From Mycobacterium sp. (lineage in GTDB: Bacteria > Actinomycetota > Actinomycetes > Mycobacteriales > Mycobacteriaceae): DNA of 34,756 nucleotides. A program made the position numbers and the translations under genes. The stretch covers positions 1 through 34,756 of the forward strand of contig JAGYKK010000029.1 in assembly GCA_018401645.1 (NCBI GenBank). The letters are read 5' to 3'. Shown here piece after piece: positions 25,699 through 33,779 of the stretch. Each line of letters starts with the position of its first letter. Positions within the stretch are counted from its first letter, which is position 1. Below the pieces are notes generated by a model. The model saw only the letters and a list, made by a program, of their open reading frames with translations, was not told where the DNA came from and did no database searches.

Positions 25699-26088
25699 AT
25701 GCGAGTTACCCAGGGCTGCTTTTCCTTCCTGCCCGACCTCGACGATACCCAGATCGCGGCCCAGGTCGAATACTGCCTAAGAAATGAGTGGGCGGTCGGT
25801 ATCGAATACACCGACGACCCGCACCCCCGCAACACCTATTGGGAGATGTGGGGCAACCCGATGTTCGATCTGCGGGACGCGGCCGGGGTGATGATGGAAC
25901 TTAAGGCCTGCCGGGACGCCTTTCCGGATTCCTACATCCGCATTAACGCCTTCGACTCGACACGCGGATTCGAAACGGTCCGGTTGAGCTTCATCGTCAA
26001 CCGGCCCGCCGTGGAACCGACCTTCAAGATGACTCGCACCGAGGTTGCCGGCCGCACGGTGAACGTCACGATCACTACTGAGCGCTGA
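25699..26088 (+). CDS. cbbS: Rubisco small subunit, red-type
   Basis: The 129-residue subunit caps the form I L8S8 holoenzyme. It begins [16 protein letters not shown] and contains the conserved [32 protein letters not shown] and [17 protein letters not shown] segments of red-type small subunits. The C-terminal extension ([20 protein letters not shown]) is the beta-hairpin typical of form IC/ID, which fills the central solvent channel of the holoenzyme. The stop overlaps the cbbX start (TGATG), so translation is likely coupled. Confidence 0.96.
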   Translation: MRVTQGCFSFLPDLDDTQIAAQVEYCLRNEWAVGIEYTDDPHPRNTYWEMWGNPMFDLRDAAGVMMELKACRDAFPDSYIRINAFDSTRGFETVRLSFIVNRPAVEPTFKMTRTEVAGRTVNVTITTER

Positions 26089-27008
26089 TGGCCGACGGCG
26101 AGACCCCGGCGCCGACGGCCGTCGACCTCGCCGGTGATTTTCGGGACTCCGGGGTCGCTGAGGTGCTCGACCAACTCGACCGCGAACTGATCGGGCTCAA
26201 GCCGGTCAAGCGGCGCATCCGGGAGACGGCGGCACTGCTCATCGTCGACCGGGCACGTCAGCGTCTGGGCCTGTCGCAGACCACCCCGACACTGCACATG
26301 AGCTTCACCGGCAATCCGGGCACCGGTAAGACCACCGTCGCGATGCGAATGGCCGACATCTTGTTCCGGCTTGGCTACGTCCGCAAGGGGCACCTGATCT
26401 CGGTAACGCGCGACGATCTCGTCGGCCAGTACATCGGGCATACTGCGCCCAAGACCAAGGAGATTCTCAAGAAGGCGATGGGCGGGGTGTTGTTCATCGA
26501 CGAGGCCTACTACCTGTACCGGCCGGACAACGAACGCGACTACGGCCAGGAGGCCATCGAGATATTGCTGCAGGTGATGGAAAACCAGCGCGACGACCTG
26601 GTGGTGATCCTTGCCGGATACGCCGACCGGATGGACAAGTTCTTCGGGTCCAATCCCGGTTTCCGTTCCCGTATCGCACATCACATCGACTTCCCCGACT
26701 ACGAGGACGCCGAACTGCTGGCGATCGCGGAATCGATGCTGGCCGAACAGAACTACCGCTTCGATGCCGATGCGCGCACGGCGATGACCGACTACATCGC
26801 GTTGCGCCGCGCGCAGCCGCATTTCGCCAACGCCCGGTCGATTCGCAACGCCCTCGATCGGGCGCGGATGCGTCAGGCCAACCGGTTGTTCAGCGACACC
26901 CCGCCGCCGATCGGCGTCGACGAACTGTCCACCATCACCGGTGCCGATATCCGGGGAAGCCGGGTATTCGCCGGTGGCCTCGATTCCGACCAGGACCGTC
27001 CGCAGTGA
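26088..27008 (+). CDS. cbbX: CbbX, AAA+ red-type Rubisco activase
   Basis: The 306-residue AAA+ protein remodels red-type Rubisco blocked by sugar phosphates, threading the C-terminus of the large subunit through its pore. Walker A is GNPGTGKT (75-82), Walker B GVLFIDEA (133-140), and the pore loop contains YIG (115-117). [17 protein letters not shown] near the N-terminus and [18 protein letters not shown] and [17 protein letters not shown] further on match CbbX of Rhodobacter. RuBP acts as allosteric activator in the known enzyme. Its presence with a red-type Rubisco is the expected pairing; the ATG overlaps the cbbS stop by one base. Confidence 0.96.
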   Translation: MADGETPAPTAVDLAGDFRDSGVAEVLDQLDRELIGLKPVKRRIRETAALLIVDRARQRLGLSQTTPTLHMSFTGNPGTGKTTVAMRMADILFRLGYVRKGHLISVTRDDLVGQYIGHTAPKTKEILKKAMGGVLFIDEAYYLYRPDNERDYGQEAIEILLQVMENQRDDLVVILAGYADRMDKFFGSNPGFRSRIAHHIDFPDYEDAELLAIAESMLAEQNYRFDADARTAMTDYIALRRAQPHFANARSIRNALDRARMRQANRLFSDTPPPIGVDELSTITGADIRGSRVFAGGLDSDQDRPQ

Positions 27009-27024
27009 CTCAGGCGGTCTGACC

Positions 27025-27741
27025 GTGGATTCGGTCTGGCCCCGGGCGGCCCTTTTCGATCTGGACGGAACCCTGATCGACTCGGTGCCCGACATCACCC
27101 TGGCGGTCGCCGAGTTGATGGCGGTTGAGGGCCTCGCCCCGTTCAGCGAATCCGACGTCCGCGTGATGGTTGGACACGGACTGCGGGTGCTGGTGCGGCG
27201 AGCCCTGCAGGCCCGGGGACAGACGCCGAACCCGGCGGAGTTCGAGGCCGTCATCGACCACATGCTCGAGATCTACCCCCGTCACCTCACCGGGCGCACC
27301 ACGCTGTTGCCCGGCGTGGTCGAATGCCTCGACGCCCTGGCCGCCGCCGACTGCGCCGTCGCCGTCGTCACCAACAAGATCCAGTCGGCCGCCACGATCG
27401 TGCTGGATCATTTCGGGTTGTCGGATCGCTTCGCGATCATCCTGGGTGATCAGGTCGGGCTCGACGATCCGGTGGGCGGCGATCCGGCCGGACTGGCGCC
27501 GAAGCCGGAACCCGACATGCTGCTGCACACGCTGTCGGCGGTGGGCGTCGCGCCCATCGACGCGGTCATGGTCGGCGACAGCGGCGCGGATGTGGCCTCG
27601 GCGCGAGCGGCCGGGGTTTTCTCGGTCGCGGTGCGCGGTGGCTACTGCAGCGGCCCACTTGAAGATCTCAAACCGGACGTCGTCATCGACAGCCTGCTCG
27701 ACTTCCCGACGGCGGTCGGGGCGTGGCGCCGCCGTGGCTGA
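27025..27741 (+). CDS. cbbZ: Phosphoglycolate phosphatase (HAD family)
   Basis: The 238-residue HAD phosphatase removes the phosphate from 2-phosphoglycolate, the toxic product of Rubisco oxygenation. The catalytic motif I is FDLDGTLIDS, motif II lies in VAVVTNK, motif III Lys in APKPEPD, and motif IV is MVGDSGADVASARAAG. The start is GTG 27025, 16 bases after cbbX; an upstream extension overlapping cbbX is less likely. It overlaps cbbY by 8 bases. An insertion around GDQVGLDDPVGGDPAG lengthens the segment before the motif III Lys. The gene is also called gph. Confidence 0.9.
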   Translation: MDSVWPRAALFDLDGTLIDSVPDITLAVAELMAVEGLAPFSESDVRVMVGHGLRVLVRRALQARGQTPNPAEFEAVIDHMLEIYPRHLTGRTTLLPGVVECLDALAAADCAVAVVTNKIQSAATIVLDHFGLSDRFAIILGDQVGLDDPVGGDPAGLAPKPEPDMLLHTLSAVGVAPIDAVMVGDSGADVASARAAGVFSVAVRGGYCSGPLEDLKPDVVIDSLLDFPTAVGAWRRRG

Positions 27742-28435
27742 CGTCGGCATTCCCATTGCGCTGATCTTCGACGTCGACGGCACACTTGCCGAGACTGAGG
27801 AGTTGCACCGCGAGGCCTTCAACAGGGCGTTTGCCGGCGCCGGCCTGCCGTACCGCTGGGATCAGGCGATCTATGGCGATCTGCTGCTCGTCACCGGCGG
27901 CCGACAGCGCATCGAGCACTTCCTCACCCGGTCCACCGACCTCACCGAGGCGAAAATCGGCCAAGTCAGCGCGGGACTGCACCGGGCGAAGAACGCCCAC
28001 TTCGCCGAGGTGATGTCGGATTCGCCCATTGACCTGAGACCGGGCGTCGCCGACCTGCTGCGTGCGGCGCGACGAACCGGGGTGCGCCTGGCCATCGCCA
28101 CGACCACCAGTCGGGTCAACCTTCAGGCCCTTGCGCGGCGCTTTCCAGGTGAGTTGGTGCTCGACTCCTTCGATGCCGTCGTGTGTGGCGAAGACGTCGG
28201 CGCGCTCAAACCCGATCCCGAGGTCTATCGGACCGCGCTGGAAAGGCTCGGCCTGCCGGCGGCGAAATGCCTTGCCTTCGAAGACACCCACAACGGAGTG
28301 GCCTCGGCAACCGGGGCGGGCGTCCCGGTGGTCGTCACCCCGAGCAGGTACTCCGCCGGCCAGGATTTCTCGTCCGCGACCATGGTGCTCGATGATCTGA
28401 CGCAGTTCTTCCTGCCCCCGCGCGAGGACTCTTAG
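27734..28435 (+). CDS. cbbY: CbbY, xylulose-1,5-bisphosphate phosphatase (HAD family)
   Basis: The 233-residue HAD enzyme has motif I LIFDVDGTLAETEELHREAFN, as in CbbY proteins, motif II in IATTTSRVN, the motif III Lys in GALKPDPEVY and motif IV FEDTHNGVASATGAG. CbbY dephosphorylates xylulose-1,5-bisphosphate, a Rubisco misfire product and strong inhibitor, complementing CbbX. It starts at GTG 27734 within the end of cbbZ (8-base overlap), so the two are coupled. It is the last gene of the operon and overlaps the convergent SOUL-domain gene by 4 bases. Confidence 0.92.
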   Translation: MADVGIPIALIFDVDGTLAETEELHREAFNRAFAGAGLPYRWDQAIYGDLLLVTGGRQRIEHFLTRSTDLTEAKIGQVSAGLHRAKNAHFAEVMSDSPIDLRPGVADLLRAARRTGVRLAIATTTSRVNLQALARRFPGELVLDSFDAVVCGEDVGALKPDPEVYRTALERLGLPAAKCLAFEDTHNGVASATGAGVPVVVTPSRYSAGQDFSSATMVLDDLTQFFLPPREDS

Positions 28436-29052
28436 CCGGTGTTCTCCACGCCGACGACCACCTCGTTGCGGCGCCGGAAAGGGACCGTCCACGGCGGATC
28501 GTAAAACCAGGAGAACGGCTCGCCCTTGGGCTCGAAACCGTTGTCGCGCAGTGTGGTGAGCAACTCCTCGGTATGCGTGGCCACCGCCGCCGGACTGGCG
28601 ATCCCGGAATAGCGCAACACCGCGACCGTCTCCGCGGGGACATCGACTAGGCGCACGCGGTCGTCATTCGGGGTCGGCAGGGTGTCCATGGTGTACTCGG
28701 CGGGAGTGAAGAAGCGGATGACCCACTGCCCACGGTCATCGCGCGCAGCGGCGACGGGGGCGGTCATTGCGATCTTCTCACTCTGCTGCTGAGCCACCGG
28801 TGCGGTCATCGCGATCTTGGACTTGGTGGTGTTGCCGCCGAAGATGTAGCCGGCCAGCCGTCGAAAGCCCTCGCTGCGGGCTTTTTCCTCGTCGGCGTCG
28901 ATCGTGCCCGGTAGGTGGTCGATCTCGGCCAGGATCACGTCGACCTGCCGTTGCACGGTGAACGACGGTTCGGCGGTGCCGGTCCGGATTCCAACGATCG
29001 AGCCCCCGGCCCCGGCGACCTGACCCAGTGCCCCGACGATCTTGTTCAGCAT
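28432..29052 (-). CDS. SOUL-family heme-binding protein
   Basis: The 206-residue protein carries the SOUL/HBP signature: SEGFRRLAGYIFGGNTTKSK, then the doubled SOUL motif KIAMTAPV at two places 17 residues apart, and FSWFYDPPWTVPFRRRNEV at the end. SOUL proteins bind heme or tetrapyrroles. The N-terminus is mildly hydrophobic with no clear signal peptide. It is preceded by AGGAGAGGAAG and is convergent with cbbY, whose stop it overlaps by 4 bases; it is therefore not part of the Calvin operon. The physiological role in mycobacteria is unclear. Confidence 0.9.
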   Translation of the reverse strand: MLNKIVGALGQVAGAGGSIVGIRTGTAEPSFTVQRQVDVILAEIDHLPGTIDADEEKARSEGFRRLAGYIFGGNTTKSKIAMTAPVAQQQSEKIAMTAPVAAARDDRGQWVIRFFTPAEYTMDTLPTPNDDRVRLVDVPAETVAVLRYSGIASPAAVATHTEELLTTLRDNGFEPKGEPFSWFYDPPWTVPFRRRNEVVVGVENTG

Positions 29053-29146
29053 GCTGCTTCCTCTCCTGGTACCCCCATCGGTTCAACGCGATCAGCCTGC
29101 GCATCGTTCCGGGCGGCGGCGTAGCCGCGACTGATATTTTCCCCCC

Positions 29147-29929
29147 ATGAGAGACCTGATCATCGCGGTTCCGCTCTGGGCGGTCATGATGGCCCTGCTG
29201 CTGTTGTTCTGCGCTGTGATCTTCCTCTCGCGCCGGGTTGTTCGGCGCCGCTGTGACCAGGAAACCTGTGCCGAACTCGCTGAGCAGGCCAATAGTCTGG
29301 CGACCGGACTTGCCGCCACCTTCGCCTTCTTCGTCGGCTTCGCCATCACCGTCACTTGGGGAGCTGTGTCCAGCAGCCAGGCGGCGGTCGAACAGCAGGC
29401 AGCCTCCATCCAGCAGATGGCCTGGGGACTCAACAACATCGCCGACCGGACTGAGTCCGCCGCGCTAATGGAGAAACTGAGGACGTACGCGACGATGGTG
29501 GCCACCGACGATGACGCATTCCTGATTCGCGGCGACACCGCAAATCTGCCCTCGGCCGCCGCGCTGGACCGCTTCGAAGACGCTCTGCACACCTATGCCT
29601 TCAGCTCGACTGCGGCAGTGCAGGAAATCAACAGCCTGGTGACCCGGGCGGGCACCCTCGGCACGAATGCGGCCATGGTCTCCGCAGTAGCGCAACGCAG
29701 CCTTCCGGGCGTCTTGGGGATCTTGCTGGTGGTCGCCGGTGTGCTGGTCGCGGCCGTCGTCGGCTTCACGACGGTGACGGCGCGTCGGCCGGTCCTGATG
29801 TACGTGTGGGCCTTGATCCCGGCGTTGTCGATCACCGTCGTAGTCGCTCTGGCGTTTCCATTCGCCCACCGGATCGGTGTCAGCACCGCTCCCCTGCAAG
29901 CCGTTGCGGAAATCCTGGCTGCGCGTTAG
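29147..29929 (+). CDS. Membrane protein resembling the DUF4239 (bestrophin-like) family
   Basis: The 260-residue protein has an N-terminal transmembrane helix (IAVPLWAVMMALLLLFCAVIF), a second one (GLAATFAFFVGFAITVTW), a soluble middle with SSSQAAVEQQAASIQQM (probable coiled helix) and a two-helix C-terminus (GILLVVAGVLVAAVVGF and LIPALSITVVVALAF). This arrangement of two helices, a soluble helical loop and two helices is that of DUF4239 proteins, some related to bestrophin-like channels. No function is known. It is divergent from the SOUL gene (94-base gap) and convergent with the acyl-CoA dehydrogenase gene (10-base gap). Confidence 0.75.
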   Translation: MRDLIIAVPLWAVMMALLLLFCAVIFLSRRVVRRRCDQETCAELAEQANSLATGLAATFAFFVGFAITVTWGAVSSSQAAVEQQAASIQQMAWGLNNIADRTESAALMEKLRTYATMVATDDDAFLIRGDTANLPSAAALDRFEDALHTYAFSSTAAVQEINSLVTRAGTLGTNAAMVSAVAQRSLPGVLGILLVVAGVLVAAVVGFTTVTARRPVLMYVWALIPALSITVVVALAFPFAHRIGVSTAPLQAVAEILAAR

Positions 29930-29939
29930 GCGTCACTCT

Positions 29940-31079
29940 TCATTCTTGAGTGTCGTGCGGGCGCGTCAGCGTGGCGTAGCGGGCCCGATGGAAGTCGGTG
30001 GATCCAAACTCGTACTGCAGTGCGGTGAGCCGCTTGAAATAGTGCCCGATCGCCAACTCCTCGGTCATGCCCATGCCGCCGTGCAACTGCACCGCGTTCT
30101 GGCCGATGAACCGCGCCGCCCGACCGACGGTCGCCTTGGCCGCCGAGACCGCGCGGGCCCGGACATCGGGTTCCTCATCGAGGTTGAGTACCGCGAGGTA
30201 TACCGCCGATACCGCCTGCTGCAGTTCCATGTACATGTCCACCATCCGGTGGGCGAGCACCTGGAAACTCCCGATCGGTTGGCCGAACTGCTGACGATGC
30301 TTGGTGTACTCCACGGTGTCGGCGAGCACTCTGCGCATCGCCCCGACCGCCTCGGAGCACACCGCGGCCGCGCCTTCGTCGCGGGCGCGGGCCAACGAGG
30401 GCGCCGCGTCCGCCTGGAGCAGAGCCTCAGCGGGCAGTCGCACGTCATCGAAGACCAGATCGGCCCCGCGGCGGTCATCGATCGTGCGGTAGGCATGCAC
30501 GGTGAGGCCACCCGGGGGAGCGGTGGCATCGAACTCGGTGAGGAACAGTGCGTCGTGGTCGGCGACCCGCGCCGTGATCAGCAGGTGGGTAGCCAGCGGC
30601 GCAGCGATGACGACGATCTTCGAACCCGAAATGAACCAGTCATCACCGTCGCAAACAGCTGTGGTGGACAACCCATCCCAGCGATCGCCGGAGTCAGCAT
30701 CCGTTGCGGCGAGGGCGACGATCGCCGATCCTGCGGCCACCTGCGCGAGTACCGCGGTCGCAGCCTTGCCGCCGGCACGGGCCAGGAGTCCGCCGGCAAC
30801 GATCACCGTATCGATGAATGGTTCGATTACCAGTGCGCGGCCGAGTTCCTCGGAGATCACCATGGCCTCGGTGCCGCGACCACCGCTGCCGCCGGCCGAC
30901 TCGGGTAGCGTCGCGCCCAGGATGCCGAGTTCCTCGGCGAATGCGCGCCATATCTCCGGCTGCCAGCCGGGGTCGGTTTTTGCCGCGGCGCGACTGGAGT
31001 CCAGGCTGTAGCGCGCGGCAAGAAACCTGCTCAAGCCGACGCGCACCATGTCTTGCTCGGGGTTCATGGCGAAGTCCAC
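29940..31079 (-). CDS. Acyl-CoA dehydrogenase, probable non-catalytic subunit
   Basis: The 379-residue protein has the three-part acyl-CoA dehydrogenase fold, with FGQPIGSFQVLAHRMVDMYME and the FAD-binding QLHGGMGMTEELAIGHYFKR. The C-terminal position where medium-chain enzymes have catalytic Glu (YEGT) reads FGSTD, and the alternative helix position reads RDEGAAAVC, so neither catalytic Glu is evident. This fits the non-catalytic partner of mycobacterial alpha2beta2 FadE pairs, which often act on sterol side chains or unusual acyl-CoAs. It follows the second FadE gene by 24 bases on the same strand. Confidence 0.88.
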   Translation of the reverse strand: MDFAMNPEQDMVRVGLSRFLAARYSLDSSRAAAKTDPGWQPEIWRAFAEELGILGATLPESAGGSGGRGTEAMVISEELGRALVIEPFIDTVIVAGGLLARAGGKAATAVLAQVAAGSAIVALAATDADSGDRWDGLSTTAVCDGDDWFISGSKIVVIAAPLATHLLITARVADHDALFLTEFDATAPPGGLTVHAYRTIDDRRGADLVFDDVRLPAEALLQADAAPSLARARDEGAAAVCSEAVGAMRRVLADTVEYTKHRQQFGQPIGSFQVLAHRMVDMYMELQQAVSAVYLAVLNLDEEPDVRARAVSAAKATVGRAARFIGQNAVQLHGGMGMTEELAIGHYFKRLTALQYEFGSTDFHRARYATLTRPHDTQE

Positions 31080-31103
31080 GGGCGTCCCTTCACGTCGGTC
31101 GGC

Positions 31104-32336
31104 CTACAGCCCCAGGGTTGCTTTGGCGAGGATGTTGCGTTGAATCTCGTTGCTGCCGGCGTAGATCGATCCCGCTCGATCGTTGAGGTACCGCAGTGTC
31201 GCCACCGCCTGCCACGCCTCGCCGCTGACGTAGTCGTCAGCCGGCGGGGTGAAGCTCGCCACCGGCCCACCCGGCAGGGTGGCATGCGGTTGGTACACCC
31301 GGCCGCGCGGACCCGCCGCCGCCATGGCCAGTTCGGTGATCTCCTGGCTGAGTTCGGTGGACAGGATCTTCAGCATTGAGGAGTCCGCGCCGGGGTTGCC
31401 GCCCGCGGTCACGACCGCCAGCACCCGGTACTCCAAAATTTCGAGTACCTCGGCGCGGATTCGCGCGTCGGCGAGCTTGGCCGCGAACACCGGATCGTCG
31501 AGCAGGATCCCGCCCGACGGACCGGGCTGCCGTTGGGCCGACTCGGCGATAGACTCCGCCATCACCTGCAACGCCGGTGCCATTGCACCGCCGCCGCGTT
31601 CGAACTCGAGAAGGTATTTGGCCACCGTCCAACCGTCGTCGATCGCGCCGATCACGTTTGCCTTGGGCACCCGCACTGCGTCGAAGAAGATCTGGTTTTG
31701 GATTTGCTCCCCGGAGGTCATTACCAGCGGTCGGATCTCGATACCGGGTGTGGTCATGTCAATCAGGACGAAGGTGATCCCGTGTTGTTTTCGGGCCGAG
31801 CGGCTGGTGCGCACCAGAGCAAAGATCCAATTCGCCTGGCCGGCATGGGTTGTCCAGATCTTGCTGCCGGTACACACCAGGTCCTCGCCGTCGTCGACGG
31901 CGGCCATCGATAGCGCGGCCAGATCCGAGCCGGCTTCGGGTTCGGAGTAGCCCTGGCAGAAGAACACCTCGCCGGTCAGGATCCGGGGCAGGAAGTAGTC
32001 CTGTTGCGCGGGCGTGCCGAAGGCGATGATTGCGTGGGCGACCATCCGGATGCCCATCGGAGACAGTTCGGGCGCTCCGGCCAGGGTGGATTCCCGGCTG
32101 AAGATGTAGTGCTGGGTCAACGTCCACGCGCAGCCGCCGTGTTCAATCGGCCACGCCGGTGCGGCCCAGCCACGCTGGTGCAGGATCGCCTGCCAGGCCA
32201 TCGAGGCCTCGTGGTCGGCGTAGACACTGGTCGTCAACCGCCCGGCACGCCGCAGTTCAGGGGTCAGGTTCTCATCCAGGAAGGCCCGCACCTCGGCGCG
32301 GAACTCCAGATCCTGGGCCGACCAACTCAGGTCCAT
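31104..32336 (-). CDS. Acyl-CoA dehydrogenase, probable catalytic subunit
   Basis: The 410-residue protein has the N-terminal WPIEHGGCAWT and CQGYSEPEAGSDLA segments and the C-terminal YAGSNEIQRNILAKATLGL of the family. The YEGT Glu of medium-chain enzymes is Ala here, but Glu246 in LLEFERGGG lies where isovaleryl-CoA dehydrogenase and FadE26-type subunits have their catalytic Glu. It thus looks like the active half of a heterotetramer with the downstream FadE. GGAG sits eight bases before the ATG. It is divergent from the GNAT-AAA+ gene with a 161-base gap containing the inverted repeat CTCAAAAATGAG (32381-32392). Confidence 0.9.
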   Translation of the reverse strand: MDLSWSAQDLEFRAEVRAFLDENLTPELRRAGRLTTSVYADHEASMAWQAILHQRGWAAPAWPIEHGGCAWTLTQHYIFSRESTLAGAPELSPMGIRMVAHAIIAFGTPAQQDYFLPRILTGEVFFCQGYSEPEAGSDLAALSMAAVDDGEDLVCTGSKIWTTHAGQANWIFALVRTSRSARKQHGITFVLIDMTTPGIEIRPLVMTSGEQIQNQIFFDAVRVPKANVIGAIDDGWTVAKYLLEFERGGGAMAPALQVMAESIAESAQRQPGPSGGILLDDPVFAAKLADARIRAEVLEILEYRVLAVVTAGGNPGADSSMLKILSTELSQEITELAMAAAGPRGRVYQPHATLPGGPVASFTPPADDYVSGEAWQAVATLRYLNDRAGSIYAGSNEIQRNILAKATLGL

Positions 32337-32380
32337 TCAGGAATCTCCTCGACGTCGGGGTGGCAGTCGATGCGGGCGCG

Positions 32381-32392
32381 CTCAAAAATGAG
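32381..32392. repeat. Short inverted repeat upstream of the FadE pair
   Basis: CTCA-AAAA-TGAG is a perfect 4-base inverted repeat around an A-tract, in an otherwise GC-rich divergent gap, 45 bases from the FadE start. It may be a regulator site. No KstR-type motif is visible. Confidence 0.2.
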
Positions 32393-32497
32393 TGTCACCC
32401 CACGGCGAGTGAATCGGCCAACCGGGGTACCCGTGCCACCCGCACCAGGCATGCTCACATCCGAGGACCCAGGACATGGGCGAGGAGGAGGTGGGCT

Positions 32498-33775
32498 ATG
32501 CCGGCGTGGCGTTTGCGCGACTACCACGAAGCCGACCTGGATCAGGCCATTCAGGTGTGGGACCAGGGCCGCGGCCCTGGAACGGCCGAACCGGTGTTCA
32601 GCGTCGCCGAGGTGATGGCGGCCGCCCGGGCCGGCCAGCCCGCGGTGGTGGCCGAGGTGGGCGACGAGGTCGTCGGCATGGCGGTGGCGCAACTGCAGGG
32701 CGAGCGCGCCTGGATCATGCTGGTGGCGATCGGCTCGCGATGGCGTGACCGCGGCGTCGGTTCCGCACTGCTGGGTGATCTGGAGCGGCGCCTGCGCTCC
32801 CAGGGTGTGCGCCGGATCAGCGCGGTGCTCCCGGAGAGCGCTACCGGTGCGGTGGCGCTGCAGAACTCCGGTTACAGCCGCCGCGAAGGACTGGTCTACT
32901 ACGAGATGATCGAACATCTCGGCCCGGATCAGGCCAACCTGCTCGACGAACTCGGCGGTCTGATGCTGCCTCCCGGCCTATGGGGCGATCTCGCCGGTAT
33001 GGAGCAGGAGAAGCAGATCATCGAACGGCGCATCGTCGACCCGCTGGCCCATCCCGACGTTGCCGAACGCTACGGAGTGCGGCCGCCCAAGGCGGTGATC
33101 CTGTTCGGTCCGCCCGGAACCGGCAAGACCAGCTTCGCCAAGGCAATCGCGTCGCGGCTGGGCTGGCCGTTCGTCGAGTTGTTTCCGTCGAGGTTGGCCG
33201 CGACCGGCACCGGTGGGCTCGCGGCCTCGCTGCGGGAGGCCTTTGCCGAACTCGCCGAACTCGATGAGTTGGTGTTGTTCATCGACGAGGTTGAGGAGAT
33301 CGCCACCGCTCGTTCGGGGGCCTCGACCGCAGAGTTGGGGGTGACCAACGAACTGCTCAAACTGATCCCGGCCTTCCGCCAACACGACAGCCGGCTGCTG
33401 GTCTGCGCCACCAACGCCGTGCACTCGCTGGACTCGGCGTTCTTGCGGCCGGGCCGCTTCGATTACGTACTGCCGGTGGGACCGCCGGATCAGCCGGCCC
33501 GCAGCGCGGTATGGGTTCGCTATCTCGGCGCGGCCAATGCCGGCGTGGACGTGGAACGACTGGCGACCGCATCGGACTTGTTCACCCCCGCCGACATCGA
33601 GTTCGCCGCGCGCAAGGGTGCACAGGCGGCGTTCGAGCGGGAGATGCGCGACGGCGGCGGCGGCCCGGCCACCACCGAGGACTATCTCAACGCGATCGGT
33701 CAGGTCAGGCCCACACTGACCGCCGACATGCTGGCCGAGTTCGAGCGCGGAAAGGAAGACTTCGCCCGACTGTAG
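32498..33775 (+). CDS. GNAT acetyltransferase domain fused to an AAA+ ATPase
   Basis: The 425-residue protein begins with a GNAT domain (about residues 1-140): acceptor-side WRLRDYHEADLDQAI, then the acetyl-CoA-binding motif A VAIGSRWRDRGVGSALLGDLERR split around RDRGVG, and ALQNSGYSRREGLVYYEM at the end. Residues about 165-425 are a FtsH/CDC48-like AAA+ module: Walker A GPPGTGKT (204-211), Walker B LVLFIDE (259-264), sensor 1 VCATN (302-306) and the Arg finger segment RPGR (317-320). AGGAGGAGG precedes the ATG at a spacing of about 10 bases. I see no protease or membrane domain. It is convergent with the sulfite-oxidase-fold gene (4-base gap). What it acetylates or remodels is unknown. Confidence 0.85.
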   Translation: MPAWRLRDYHEADLDQAIQVWDQGRGPGTAEPVFSVAEVMAAARAGQPAVVAEVGDEVVGMAVAQLQGERAWIMLVAIGSRWRDRGVGSALLGDLERRLRSQGVRRISAVLPESATGAVALQNSGYSRREGLVYYEMIEHLGPDQANLLDELGGLMLPPGLWGDLAGMEQEKQIIERRIVDPLAHPDVAERYGVRPPKAVILFGPPGTGKTSFAKAIASRLGWPFVELFPSRLAATGTGGLAASLREAFAELAELDELVLFIDEVEEIATARSGASTAELGVTNELLKLIPAFRQHDSRLLVCATNAVHSLDSAFLRPGRFDYVLPVGPPDQPARSAVWVRYLGAANAGVDVERLATASDLFTPADIEFAARKGAQAAFEREMRDGGGGPATTEDYLNAIGQVRPTLTADMLAEFERGKEDFARL

Positions 33776-33779
33776 GGCG

